Below, piece after piece: positions 34,224 through 44,600 of a DNA stretch of 64,000 nucleotides. A program made the position numbers and the translations under genes. A model generated the notes under the pieces. The model saw nothing but the letters and a program-made list of their open reading frames with translations, searched no databases and was not told the DNA's origin. The number at the start of each line of letters is the position of its first letter. Position 1 is the first letter of the stretch. Origin of the DNA: Pseudomonas sp. P7548 (GTDB lineage Bacteria; Pseudomonadota; Gammaproteobacteria; Pseudomonadales; Pseudomonadaceae); NCBI RefSeq assembly GCF_013386585.1, contig NZ_JACARO010000005.1:480-64479 (forward strand), read 5' to 3'.

Positions 34224-35159
34224 TCAGGGTTGTTTGCCATCGAGTTTCTTTTCATGGGCCGTCACCTGCTGGCACAGCTCGATCATTTGCTCGCGCATCC
34301 AGCGGTTTGCCGGGTCCTGGTCGGTGCTTTCGTGCCAGTACAGGTGGGTTTCCACCGGTGGCACGTCATTGACCGGCAAGTTGAACCAGTGCAATTCATG
34401 GCGGCGGGCGAAGCGCTCGGGCACGGTCATCACCATGTCGGTCTGCTGCAGCACCTGCGAGGCCATCAGGTAATGCTGGGAGCGCAGGGCAATCTTGCGT
34501 TGCAGGCCCATCTTGCCCAGCGCCAGGTCGACATGGCCCAGGCCGTTGCGGCGGCTGGAAATATGAATGTGGGTCAGCCCCAAATAATCATCGAGGGTCA
34601 GTTTGTCCTTGCTCGCCAGCGGATGGCCCTTGCGCATGGCGCACACGTAGCGGTCTTCCATCAGCTTGACGTGGCGCACCTGCGGGTCGGTGTTGAGCGG
34701 CGCATCCACGGCAAAGTCCAGGCGCCCGGCCGCCAGTTCCTTGGTGGTTTCGCGGCGTTTGGACAAAAAGCTCTCGATCACCACCGTCGGCGCCAGGCGG
34801 CGCAGGCGCTGGAACAGCAACGGCAGGATCACCGCCTCGGTCAGGTCGGTCATGCTGATGCGGTAGGTCTTGGCCGCCTGCTGCGGGTTGAAGATGCGGC
34901 TTTCCTGCACCGACACTCGCAGCAACGACAACGCGTTGCGCACCGGGCCGATGATGTTCTGCGCCATGGGCGTGGGCACCATGCCTTGGGCGGTGCGCAC
35001 GAACAGCGGGTCGTTGAAGGTCTCGCGCAGGCGGGCCAGAGCGTTGGACACCGCCGGCTGGGTGATGCCGACGATCTGCCCGGCGCGGGTCAGGTTGGCT
35101 TCGGTGTAGATCGCGTCAAAGACGATGAAGAGGTTCAGGTCGACCTTGCTCAGATTCAT
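34224..35159 (-). CDS. LysR-family regulator next to an acyl-CoA dehydrogenase
   Basis: 311-residue LysR-type regulator of the NodD/LinR-like branch. The helix-turn-helix is VDLNLFIVFDAIYTEANLTR followed by AGQIVGITQPAVSNALARLR, residues 6-55. The effector domain contains RISMTDLTEAVILPLLF and FAVDAPLNTDPQVRH. ATG 35159 gives the usual MNLSKVDLNLF start. It is divergent from the acyl-CoA dehydrogenase gene with 151 bases between, so that gene is the likely target. The inducer is unknown. Confidence 0.9.
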   Translation of the reverse strand: MNLSKVDLNLFIVFDAIYTEANLTRAGQIVGITQPAVSNALARLRETFNDPLFVRTAQGMVPTPMAQNIIGPVRNALSLLRVSVQESRIFNPQQAAKTYRISMTDLTEAVILPLLFQRLRRLAPTVVIESFLSKRRETTKELAAGRLDFAVDAPLNTDPQVRHVKLMEDRYVCAMRKGHPLASKDKLTLDDYLGLTHIHISSRRNGLGHVDLALGKMGLQRKIALRSQHYLMASQVLQQTDMVMTVPERFARRHELHWFNLPVNDVPPVETHLYWHESTDQDPANRWMREQMIELCQQVTAHEKKLDGKQP

Positions 35160-35310
35160 TTCGTTGCGCTCTTATTGTTAGGTGTCCATACGCCGATCAT
35201 ATATCGGTGATGAATGTTAATACACGCCGAGAATAGGCTAGGTAAATTATCAGCGCTGTTCTAGCATCGATTGCATGACCTAAACAACCTCTCAGAGAAG
35301 GGAGCTGCTC

Positions 35311-36540
35311 ATGGATTTCGCCTATTCGCCCAAGGTTCAGGAACTGCGTGAACGCGTCACCGCGTTCATGGATGCTTACGTTTACCCGGCCGAGCCGGTG
35401 TTTGAACGCCAGGTCAGCGAAGGTGACCGCTGGCAGCCCACCGCAATCATGGAAGAGCTGAAAGCCAAGGCCAAAGCCGAAGGCCTGTGGAACCTGTTCC
35501 TGCCCGAATCCGAACTGGGCGCTGGCCTGACCAACCTTGAATACGCACCGCTGGCCGAGATCATGGGGCGTTCGCTGCTGGGCCCGGAGCCGTTCAACTG
35601 CTCCGCCCCCGACACCGGCAATATGGAAGTGCTGGTGCGCTACGCCAATGAAGAACAGAAACAACGCTGGCTGGAGCCACTGCTGCGCGGCGAGATTCGC
35701 TCGGCCTTCGCCATGACCGAGCCGGACGTGGCTTCCTCAGACGCCACCAACATGGCCGCCCGCGCCGAACGCCAGGGCGACGAGTGGGTGATCAACGGCA
35801 AAAAGTGGTGGACCTCCGGCGCCTGCGACCCGCGCTGCAAGATCCTGATCTTCATGGGCCTGAGCAACCCGGATGCGCCGCGCCACCAGCAGCACTCGAT
35901 GATCCTGGTGCCGGTGGACACTCCTGGCGTGAAGATCGTGCGCCCGCTGCCGGTATTCGGTTACGACGACGCGCCCCACGGCCACGCCGAAGTGCTGTTC
36001 GACAATGTGCGCGTGCCTTACGAAAACGTGCTGCTGGGCGAAGGCCGGGGGTTTGAAATCGCCCAGGGCCGCCTTGGCCCGGGCCGCATCCACCACTGCA
36101 TGCGCTCCATCGGCATGGCCGAGCGTGCGCTGGAACTAATGTGCAAACGCTCCGTCAGCCGTACCGCGTTCGGCAAGCCCTTGGCACGCCTGGGCGGCAA
36201 TATCGACAAGATCGCCGACTCGCGCATGGAAATCGACATGGCCCGCCTGCTCACCCTGAAAGCGGCGTACATGATGGACACCGTGGGCAACAAAGTGGCG
36301 AAAAGCGAAATCGCCCAGATCAAGGTCGTGGCGCCGAACGTGGCCTTGAAGGTGATCGACCGTGCGATCCAGATCCATGGCGGCGCCGGGGTGTCCAACG
36401 ACTTCCCGCTGGCCTATATGTACGCCATGCAACGCACCTTGCGCCTGGCCGACGGTCCGGACGAAGTGCACCGTGCGGCGATCGGCAAGTTCGAGATTGG
36501 CAAATATGTACCTAAAGAGCTGATGCGCAGCGGCCAGTAA
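35311..36540 (+). CDS. acyl-CoA dehydrogenase (ACAD10/11-like)
   Basis: 409-residue flavin acyl-CoA dehydrogenase. Motifs: [78 protein letters not shown] and [20 protein letters not shown]. The GKKWWTSGA and HHCMRSIG patterns are those of the ACAD10/11 branch, which acts on long or branched acyl-CoAs. ATG 35311 follows GGGAGC. It is a single gene controlled probably by the divergent LysR, and a REP pair follows. Confidence 0.92.
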   Translation: MDFAYSPKVQELRERVTAFMDAYVYPAEPVFERQVSEGDRWQPTAIMEELKAKAKAEGLWNLFLPESELGAGLTNLEYAPLAEIMGRSLLGPEPFNCSAPDTGNMEVLVRYANEEQKQRWLEPLLRGEIRSAFAMTEPDVASSDATNMAARAERQGDEWVINGKKWWTSGACDPRCKILIFMGLSNPDAPRHQQHSMILVPVDTPGVKIVRPLPVFGYDDAPHGHAEVLFDNVRVPYENVLLGEGRGFEIAQGRLGPGRIHHCMRSIGMAERALELMCKRSVSRTAFGKPLARLGGNIDKIADSRMEIDMARLLTLKAAYMMDTVGNKVAKSEIAQIKVVAPNVALKVIDRAIQIHGGAGVSNDFPLAYMYAMQRTLRLADGPDEVHRAAIGKFEIGKYVPKELMRSGQ

Positions 36541-36560
36541 GTTAGACCGAGCCGCCTGCA

Positions 36561-36643
36561 TTCGCGAGCAAGCCCGCTCCCACAGTTGACCGCATTCCAA
36601 TGTGGAAACACGGTCAGAATGTGGGAGCGGGCTTGCTCGCGAA
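36561..36643. repeat. REP pair (GGGAGCGGGCTTGCTCGCGA class)
   Basis: Perfect inverted arms of about 23 bases (36561-36584 and 36620-36643) around a centre that contains its own GACCG/CGGTC repeat. It lies between convergent genes. Confidence 0.9.
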
Positions 36644-36676
36644 GAGGCCAGTCTGAACAACCTATAAGCCCTGGGT

Positions 36677-38008
36677 TCAGTAAACCCACACCTCCACCCG
36701 CCGATTCTTGATCCGCCCCTCATCCGCCGTATTCGCCGCCACCGGCATCTGCGCGCCAAACCCCTGGATATCACGCAGCACCACACCGTTCTTCACCAGC
36801 TCACGGCGCACGGCCATCCCACGTAATTTCGACAGCAACGCCGCGCGCTGCGGGTCATTCTTGGCATCGCCAAACCCCACCAGCGTGACCTGCTTGTCGA
36901 GCTTGCCGTGGGTTTTCAGGTAGGCCACCACCCGCTGCAGGTCCTGGCGCGCCTTGTTGTCCAGGCTCGCGCTGCCTTCTTCGAAACGGAAATTCACGCT
37001 CAGGCGCTGGGCCTCACGGGCGATCGCCTGGTATTCCACCGGCATCGATGCGCGCGGTTCCACGCCCATGGCTTGTACCTGCTGCGCGATAAACCCATTG
37101 GCGGCCACGATCGCCTGGCCCTTGCTGCTCTGGGCGAAGTTCACCAGCGCCTTGGCCCACGGGTTATGGCTCGACGGTGGCAGGTAAAAGAACAAACGGC
37201 GCGACAGCGGGTAGTCTTCGGTGGCGATCAGGCTGTTGAGCGGCAGCATCGGTTGTGAATCACCGTCGACAATGGCCACCGCCTTGGCCTGGCGCACGTA
37301 GGGCAGGCCGATAAAACCGATGCCCTGAGGGTCCTGGCTGACCGCGTCGGACAACTGCTCGCTGGATTCAAAGCGTTTGGCCGACGGTGCAAGGGGTTTG
37401 CCACGCAGGCGCAAGACCAGGTCCTTGAAGGTGTCGTAGGTGCCGGACTGATCATCCCGCGCATACAGATGAATGGCCCCGCCGACGCCGCCGAGGGCTT
37501 CCCAGGTGCTGATTTCACCGTTGAAGATTTGCGCCAGTTGCTCGGTGTTCAGGGTGTTCAAGGGGTTTTGCGGGTTCAGAATGATCGCCAGGCCGTCGAT
37601 CGCGATCACTTGCTCGGCCTCGGGGCTTTTCAGGTCGCCCAGGGGTTCAAGATCGACCAGTTCGCTGTCCTTGATCGGGCGGGACGAGGCCGCGAGGTCC
37701 GCCGCGGCTTTTTTCAGCGCGCTGAAACCAGTGCTGGAACCGTGGGCGGCCACCTCGATGGTCACCGTCTTGCCCGCGCGGGTCTTGCCGACTACCCGTT
37801 GTTCATTGGCGCCTTCGGCCGGTTCGCTGTGTACGCCTTGCAGGCCCTGATGCTCCATCAACCCCTTGACCAGGGCCGGCCCCAGCGCTGCGCCAATGGT
37901 ATTGGAGCCCTGCACACGTAGCGCGGGGCCTTGATCGGGAACGGGAAGGGGGGCAGACACGGCAAACAGGGGATACAGCACCAGCAGGAACAGAACGCGC
38001 AGCCTCAT
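36677..38008 (-). CDS. phosphate-binding-protein-like domain fused to an OmpA domain
   Basis: 443-residue exported protein. Signal peptide MRLRVLFLLVLYPLFAVSAP, then a PstS-like type 2 periplasmic binding domain (LRVQGSNTIGAALGPALVKG, HGSSTGFSAL, TLNTEQLAQIFNGEISTWEA, ARDDQSGTYDTFKDLV) up to about residue 310, then an OmpA-type peptidoglycan-binding domain (NFRFEEGSASLDNKARQDLQ, VGFGDAKND, GRIKNRRVEVWVY). The fusion suggests a ligand-binding protein anchored at the cell wall rather than a free transporter component; no ABC genes are adjacent. Function beyond that is unknown. Confidence 0.9.
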   Translation of the reverse strand: MRLRVLFLLVLYPLFAVSAPLPVPDQGPALRVQGSNTIGAALGPALVKGLMEHQGLQGVHSEPAEGANEQRVVGKTRAGKTVTIEVAAHGSSTGFSALKKAAADLAASSRPIKDSELVDLEPLGDLKSPEAEQVIAIDGLAIILNPQNPLNTLNTEQLAQIFNGEISTWEALGGVGGAIHLYARDDQSGTYDTFKDLVLRLRGKPLAPSAKRFESSEQLSDAVSQDPQGIGFIGLPYVRQAKAVAIVDGDSQPMLPLNSLIATEDYPLSRRLFFYLPPSSHNPWAKALVNFAQSSKGQAIVAANGFIAQQVQAMGVEPRASMPVEYQAIAREAQRLSVNFRFEEGSASLDNKARQDLQRVVAYLKTHGKLDKQVTLVGFGDAKNDPQRAALLSKLRGMAVRRELVKNGVVLRDIQGFGAQMPVAANTADEGRIKNRRVEVWVY

Positions 38009-38094
38009 GCCGGCACCTTCTCAAGCCAAAGGGAGTGCCGCGAGAATAAGTCAGGCAGGTTGCAAAGATATGACGGCTGCACTGGGGAACACAT

Positions 38095-38183
38095 TGTGGG
38101 AGCGGGCTTGCTCGCGAATGCACTGGATCAGTCAATAAACCCTCAACTGACACACCGTTTTCGCGAGCAAACCCCCTCCCACA
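38095..38183. repeat. Degenerate REP pair
   Basis: Arm 38095-38117 is the standard GGGAGCGGGCTTGCTCGCGA form. The opposite arm (38161-38183) reads AGCAAACCCCCTCCC and has lost several pairings, so this copy is decaying. Confidence 0.8.
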
Positions 38184-38206
38184 TTTAAACCAAGGACAGC
38201 CAGAAA

Positions 38207-39019
38207 TCAGCTCAGCTCAAGCCAGATCGGCGCATGGTCCGACGGTTTTTCCAGCCCGCGCAGTTCGTAGTCCACCCCCGCGTCCTTGACCCGCGACACC
38301 AGGCCGTTGGACGCCAGGATCACGTCAATGCGCAGCCCACGCTTGGGCTCGTCCTCGAAACCACGGCTGCGATAGTCGAACCAGCTGAAGCGGTCGGCCA
38401 CTTCCGGGTTGAGGTGACGGAAGCTGTCCACCAGGCCCCAATTTTTCAGGCGGGCCATCCACTCGCGCTCTTCGGGCAGGAAGCTGCACTTGCCGGTCTT
38501 GAGCCACCGCTTGGCATTGTCGGCGCCGATGCCGATGTCGATGTCTTCGGGGGAGATGTTGATGTCGCCCATCACCACCAGTGCCTGCTCATTGCTGAAC
38601 TGGCTTTCCAGCAATTGCTGCAGGTCTTCGTAGAAGCGCTGCTTGGCCGGGAACTTGGTGGGGTGGTCGCGGCTTTCACCCTGGGGGAAGTAGCCGTTCA
38701 TGATGGTGATCGGGTGGCCGTTTTCATCGGCGAACGTGCCCCAGATAAACCGACGCTGGGCGTCTTCTTCATCGCTGGCAAAGCCTTTGTGCAGGCTCAA
38801 TGCAGGCTGACGCGACAGCAACGCCACGCCGTAGTGGCCTTTCTGGCCGTGGTAATACACGTGATAGCCCAGCGCCTGTACTTCGGCCAGGGGGAACTGG
38901 TCGTCATGCACCTTGGTTTCCTGCAGGCCGATGACGTCCGGTTGGTGTTTTTCGATCAGCGCCGCCAGCTGATGAGGGCGGGCACGCAGCCCGTTGATAT
39001 TGAAAGAGACGATTTTCAT
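38207..39019 (-). CDS. xthA: exodeoxyribonuclease III
   Basis: 270-residue AP endonuclease and 3'-5' exonuclease of base-excision repair. Catalytic motifs are all visible: [29 protein letters not shown] (metal Glu), [51 protein letters not shown] and the final [13 protein letters not shown] 39019 is the family start; the longer open frame upstream is not conserved. Length matches the XthA family. Confidence 0.96.
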   Translation of the reverse strand: MKIVSFNINGLRARPHQLAALIEKHQPDVIGLQETKVHDDQFPLAEVQALGYHVYYHGQKGHYGVALLSRQPALSLHKGFASDEEDAQRRFIWGTFADENGHPITIMNGYFPQGESRDHPTKFPAKQRFYEDLQQLLESQFSNEQALVVMGDINISPEDIDIGIGADNAKRWLKTGKCSFLPEEREWMARLKNWGLVDSFRHLNPEVADRFSWFDYRSRGFEDEPKRGLRIDVILASNGLVSRVKDAGVDYELRGLEKPSDHAPIWLELS

Positions 39020-39188
39020 GGTCGGCAGTCCAGTCTGGCAAAAGGGCGATGCTAGCCGACAAGTCGGACGGGAGCCAGCGTGGCGGTAGGGCAGATGCGC
39101 TGCTAATGTCTGGGAACGACTCGTACCGCGCAGGTTCGTACCCATAAGAACGCCATCTTTTTCAGTGGCGCCCAGGGAGATTGACCGT

Positions 39189-39839
39189 ATGCCTGAAATT
39201 TCGACTGCCGTTGCCGAAATCCGCTTGCTCAACAGCGATTATTCCCGTGAAGCGCGCTCCCTGCTGTATCAGGCCTACCGGCATGAACCGACCTTCGCTT
39301 ATATCTTCGAAGCCGAGCGGCCCGGCTATGAACAACGGGTGCGTGCCACGGTGCGCGAGTTGGTCAAGCAACACTTTTTCCAGAAGCTGCCCGCCATTGG
39401 CCTGTTCGTCAATGATCGCCTGATCGGCATCGCCCTGATCGCGCCACCGCAACGACGCCTGGGCATCACCGAAAGCTGGGCCTGGCAGATTCGCATGTGG
39501 CTGAGCACCGGCGTGCGTGGCACGCGGCGTTACCTCGACTACCATCACGCGGTGCTGGCCTGCCTGCCCGGCGAGTCGGTGCATGTGCTGCCGTTGCTGG
39601 GCATTCACCCGCAATTCCAGGGCAAGCATTACGGCGAGCAGTTGTTGGAGGCGGTGCACAACTGGTGTGCCGAAGACCCGCATTCCTCAGGCGTGGTGCT
39701 TGATACCGGCAACTCGCGCTACCTGGAGTTCTACAAACGCCAGGGCTACCAGGAAATTGGAGAAGTGGCTGTAGGGCCGGTGCTTGAGCACGTGTTTTTT
39801 CATCCCAATCCCCAGTCGTTACATGCTGCAACGGCTTAG
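39189..39839 (+). CDS. GNAT-family N-acetyltransferase
   Basis: 216-residue protein with the GNAT acetyl-CoA site near residues 140-160 ([20 protein letters not shown]) and the following strand [19 protein letters not shown]. The N-terminal half ([20 protein letters not shown]) is the kind seen in uncharacterised Pseudomonas acetyltransferases. ATG 39189 follows GGGAGATTG. Substrate unknown. It is just upstream of tamA, whose reading frame opens inside its 3' end. Confidence 0.85.
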   Translation: MPEISTAVAEIRLLNSDYSREARSLLYQAYRHEPTFAYIFEAERPGYEQRVRATVRELVKQHFFQKLPAIGLFVNDRLIGIALIAPPQRRLGITESWAWQIRMWLSTGVRGTRRYLDYHHAVLACLPGESVHVLPLLGIHPQFQGKHYGEQLLEAVHNWCAEDPHSSGVVLDTGNSRYLEFYKRQGYQEIGEVAVGPVLEHVFFHPNPQSLHAATA

Positions 39840-39903
39840 GACAGAATTATTCAGACAATTCCCAATTCAAAGAAACTCCCTAGCTCGTGTAGCATCCGTG
39901 CCT

Positions 39904-41631
39904 ATGAAGTTTCCAGGAAGATATACCAGCGGCTTGATTCTGCTGTTCACAAGCTGCAGCGTTTTTGCGCAAAGCGAGTTGGACGTGCGCATCAAACCCT
40001 CAAACGACGCGTTGAAAGCCAACATCGAAGGCTACATCGGCGGGGTTGGCGATCGTGATGAAGAAGCCTTGCTGCGGTTCAGCCGTGGCGCAGAGGAGCA
40101 GGCGCGCAAGGCGGCCCAGGCCCTGGGCTTCTATCAGCCGCAGATCGAGAGTGACGTGAAGGGCGGCAAGAACCCGCGCCTGATCCTCACCATCGACCCC
40201 GGCGAACCGGTGCATTTGCGCAACGTGACCATTCGGGTCGATGGCCAGGCCGCGAACCTCAAGGGGTTTCGCGTGCCCGCCAGCGACGACCTCAAATCCG
40301 GCGCCGTGCTCAACCACGGCCACTATGAAGACGCCAAGCGTCTGATCCAGAACCAGGCCTCGCGCTACGGCTTTTTCAGCGGGCGCTTCACCAACCAGAA
40401 GTTATCCGTCGACCCCCAGGCGGGCGTGGCTGACATCGAACTCATTTACGACAGCGGCCCGCGCTACACCATGGGCAACGTCAGCTTTACCGGCGACACC
40501 CCTTTTGATGAGGACCTGCTGCAACGCATGGTGCCGTTCAAAAGCGGCACACCTTACGACTCTGAACTGATCGCCGAACTCAACCAGAACCTGCAAGGCA
40601 GTGGCTTTTTCGAAGGCGTGCGCGTGGACGCCGCGCCTGCTGCTGCGTCCAACGATGTGATCCCGGTGACCGTGCAACTGGAAACCCGCAAGCCGCGCAC
40701 CATGGGCCTGGGCCTGGGGTTCTCGACTGACGTGGGCCCGCGCGGCAAGGCTAACTGGACGCGTCACTGGGTCAACCCCCAGGGCCACAGTTACGGCTGG
40801 GAGGCCGAGCTGTCGGCGCCGCGCCAGAACGTCGGCCTGTGGTACGACGTTCCCCTGGACCCGCCGCTCACCGACAAATTGCGTTTCGCCGGTGGCTACC
40901 AGAACGAAGAACTGGCGGGCACCGACACCTTGAGCAAACTGCTCACCGTCGGCCCCGAATGGCACAGCAAGTTGCCCAGTGGCTGGACCCGGGTGATCTC
41001 CCTCAAGTACCAGCGCGAAGAATATCGCCTGGGCAATGACTCGGGTCTCAGCAACCTGGTGATGCCCGGTGTCAGCTATTCCTACCTGCGCAGTGACAAC
41101 CGCATCGACCCGCACAATGGCTATCGCCTTATGTTCGACACCAAGGTGGCCAAGGAAGGGCTGGGCTCCGACACCAACCTGCTTTACGGCACCGCCACCC
41201 TCAAGGGCTTGACCACCTTGTGGGACAACCATCGCTTCCTCGCCCGGGCACAGGTGGGCGGCAGCGCCACCAACGGCTACAAGTCGGTGCCGCCGTCGCT
41301 GCGTTTCTTTGCCGGTGGTGACCAGAGCGTGCGCGGCTACGAGTACCAGACGCTGTCCCCGGAGAACGATCGCGGTGACCGTATCGGCGGCCGCTACATG
41401 ATGGCCCTGAGTGCCGAGTATCAATATTCCATCGCCGATAAATGGCGGATCGCCACGTTCATCGACCAGGGCAACTCCTTCAACACCCTGGAGATGCCCA
41501 GCCTGAAAACCGGCGTCGGCGTCGGCATACGCTGGGTTTCGCCCGTCGGCCCGATTCGCCTTGACCTGGCCCATGCCCTCGAAGATCCGGGCGGCATTCG
41601 TTTGCACTTTTCCATGGGGCCTGAGCTGTGA
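39904..41631 (+). CDS. tamA: translocation and assembly module outer-membrane protein TamA
   Basis: 575-residue Omp85-family protein. Signal peptide MKFPGRYTSGLILLFTSCSVFA, three POTRA-like domains to about residue 265 (for example FTGDTPFDEDLLQRMVPFKS and NQNLQGSGFFEGVRV), then the surface-antigen barrel with FFAGGDQSVRGYEYQTLSP and the terminal DLAHALEDPGGIRLHFSMGP. With TamB it inserts proteins such as autotransporters into the outer membrane or supports lipid transport. The start is ATG 39904, after the GNAT gene; upstream open frame is not signal-like. Confidence 0.95.
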   Translation: MKFPGRYTSGLILLFTSCSVFAQSELDVRIKPSNDALKANIEGYIGGVGDRDEEALLRFSRGAEEQARKAAQALGFYQPQIESDVKGGKNPRLILTIDPGEPVHLRNVTIRVDGQAANLKGFRVPASDDLKSGAVLNHGHYEDAKRLIQNQASRYGFFSGRFTNQKLSVDPQAGVADIELIYDSGPRYTMGNVSFTGDTPFDEDLLQRMVPFKSGTPYDSELIAELNQNLQGSGFFEGVRVDAAPAAASNDVIPVTVQLETRKPRTMGLGLGFSTDVGPRGKANWTRHWVNPQGHSYGWEAELSAPRQNVGLWYDVPLDPPLTDKLRFAGGYQNEELAGTDTLSKLLTVGPEWHSKLPSGWTRVISLKYQREEYRLGNDSGLSNLVMPGVSYSYLRSDNRIDPHNGYRLMFDTKVAKEGLGSDTNLLYGTATLKGLTTLWDNHRFLARAQVGGSATNGYKSVPPSLRFFAGGDQSVRGYEYQTLSPENDRGDRIGGRYMMALSAEYQYSIADKWRIATFIDQGNSFNTLEMPSLKTGVGVGIRWVSPVGPIRLDLAHALEDPGGIRLHFSMGPEL

Positions 41632-44600
41632 TGCGTGGTTTGAAAATAGCGGGGCTGGCCGTGTTGGCGGTCCTGGCGTTGGTGCTGTTGGCGTTGTGGA
41701 GCGTGCTCGGTACCCAGGCAGGCAGTCGCTGGGCTCTGGGCCAGGTGCCGGGTTTGAGCGTGGAAAATTTCCAGGGCCGCCTGGGCGGCCAATGGCGTGC
41801 TGACCACCTGGTGTGGCAGCAGGACGGCAGTCGTGTGGAACTCACCACGCCGACGTTCGATTGGTCGCCCGCGTGCCTGTTGCGCATGACCCTGTGCATC
41901 AACACGCTCGACGTTGAGCAGGTCAGCCTGCAATTTCCGCCAGGCACCGAGGAGAGCAGTGGGCCGATTCAACTGCCTGAATTGAAACTGCCGGTTGCGA
42001 TCCAGTTGGGCGACGTTCGCGTCGGTAGCCTGCTGTTTAACGGCAGCGAAGAACTCAAGGGCTTGCAACTGGTGGCGCACTGGACGGCCGCCGGCCTGCA
42101 GATCGACTCGGTGCACCTGCAACGTGACGGCCTGGTGCTGGACCTGGCCGGGCTGCTGCAACCCACCGGCAACTGGCCGCTCACTGCCAGCGGTAACCTG
42201 AGCCTGCCCTATGCACCGGGCGGCGCACCTTGGACAGTGGCCCTCAAGGTCGAGGGCGACCTACTCAAGACCCTCACGCTCGACGCCGACAGCAGCGGCT
42301 ACTTGCCCGCCAAGCTCAGCGGCGAGCTGCAACCCCTGGTGGAAAATCTGCCCGCCCAGGTGCACATCACCGCCGATGGCTTCAAGGCCAGCGCGGACCT
42401 GCCCGACACCCTGCAACTCAATGGGCTGGACCTCACCGCCAAAGGCGACCTGAACAGCGGCTACCAACTGGTCGGCAAAGCCGTGCTGCCCGCCGAAAAA
42501 GGCCCGGTGGATCTGCTGCTGCAAGGCAAGGTCGACGCCAAGGGCGCGCAGATCGCCGGCCTGGACCTGACGGCCGGTGACAAGCAAAGCCTCAAGCTCT
42601 CGGCCCAGCTGGATTGGCAACAAGGTTTCAGCGCCGATGCCAAGATCGATTGGCTGGACTTCCCCTGGCACCGTCTCTACCCGTTGATCGACGAACCGCA
42701 GGTTGCATTGCGCACCTTCAATGGTGAGATCTCCTACAAGGATGGCAACTACCTGGGCAACCTCAAGGCCGATCTCGACGGCCCGGCGGGCAAATTCAAT
42801 GTAGTCACACCGTTCAGTGGCGACCTCAAGCAAATCTTCCTGCCCGAGCTGAAACTCACCGCGGGCCAAGGCAAGGCCGAAGGTCACCTCAACGTGCAGT
42901 TCGCCGATGGTATCGCCTGGGACACCGCGCTGGACCTGTCGGCCCTCAACCCGGCGTACTGGGTCGCGGAATTGCCGGGCACCCTGGCCGGCCCGCTGCG
43001 CAGCAAAGGCGAGTTCAAGAACGAGCAACTCAAGCTGAACGCCGACCTCGACCTCAAGGGTCGCCTGCGCGGGCAAACGGCCGTGCTGGCCGCCAAGGCC
43101 GAAGGCGCGGGTGAGCAATGGACCCTGGCCAACCTGGATGTCCGCCTGGGTGACAACCGCATCAATGGCAGTGGCAGCCTGCAACAGCGCCTGGCCGGGC
43201 AGATCGATATCAAGCTGGCGCGCCTGGCCCAGTTGTGGCCGCAGTTGCGTGGGCAAATCAACGGCCGACTCGACGTGGCCGGCAGCCTGAAAGCCCCGCA
43301 AGGCAAGCTCGACCTCAAGGGCCAGCAGCTGGCGTTTGCCGACAACCGCCTGCAAACCCTCACGCTCGACGCCAGCCTCGACAACGCTCAGCGCGCCAAG
43401 CTCGACCTGAAGGGCAGCGGTATCCAGTCCGGTGACACGCAGGTCGGCACCCTTACCGCCAGCGCCCAAGGCGACATCAAGCGCCAAGAGGTCCAACTGG
43501 GCCTGACTGGACCGCTGGTCAAGCTGGCCCTGGCGCTGGACGGCAACCTCGACAAGGGCAACTGGCGCGGGCGCCTGGCTAGTGGCGATGTGCAAGCCGG
43601 TGGCCAGGACTGGAAGCTGCAAGCGCCGGCGAAGGTCGAACGCCTGGCCGACGGTAAGCTGACCTTCGCCGCGCATTGCTGGGTGTCCGGCCCGGCCAGC
43701 CTGTGCGGTGAAGACCAGCGCCTGATGCCGGAGCCCAAGCTGCGTTATCACCTCAAGCAGTTCCCCATCGACAGCCTCGCGGCGTTCTTGCCCAAGGACT
43801 TCGCCTGGCAGGGCAAGCTCAACGCCGACGTGCAGCTCGACTTGCCCAACAGCGGCCCCAAAGGTGTGGTGTCGGTGGACGCCAGCGGTGGCACCTTGCG
43901 AGTCAAAGACAAGGACCAGTGGCTGGATTTCCCGTATGACACGCTGAAGCTGGAAACCACCCTGAACCCCAAGCGCATCGACACCCAGTTGAATTTCCAG
44001 GGTGGCAAGCTCGGCGAGCTGCTGTTGCAGGCGCAGATCAACCCGTTGCCGAAGAACAAGCCGATCACCGGCACCTTCAACCTGACCGGCCTGGACCTGG
44101 CCGTGGCGCGGCCGTTTGTGCCAATGGTGGAAAAGCTCAACGGCAAGCTCAACGGCAGCGGGCGCATATCCGGAGGCCTGCTGGCACCGCAGGTCAACGG
44201 CAACGTGAACCTGATCGGCGGCGAGATCTCCGGGCCGGAACTGCCGGTCAGCCTCGAAGGCTTGAACGTGCAGGCGCTGATCGCCGGCGAAAGCGTGCAA
44301 CTCAATGGCGGCTGGCGCAGTGGCAAGGCCGGGCAGGGCAACCTCAATGGTCATATTGGCTGGGGCCAGGCCCTGGTGGTCGACCTGGCGCTAAAAGGCT
44401 CGCAACTGCCGGTGACGGTAGAGCCTTACGCCGTATTGGAAGTCGCGCCGGACCTGAAGATCAGCCTCAAGGACGACAAGCTGGCCATCGCCGGCAAGGT
44501 GCAGATTCCGCGCGGTGACATCACCGTGCGCGAGTTGCCACCGTCGACGGTCAAGGTGTCGGATGACACGGTGATTGTCGGCAGCCAGACCGAGGAAGGC

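Noticed and set aside
42261..44354. A 697-residue minus-strand frame
   Set aside because: Antisense to tamB, caused by codon bias.
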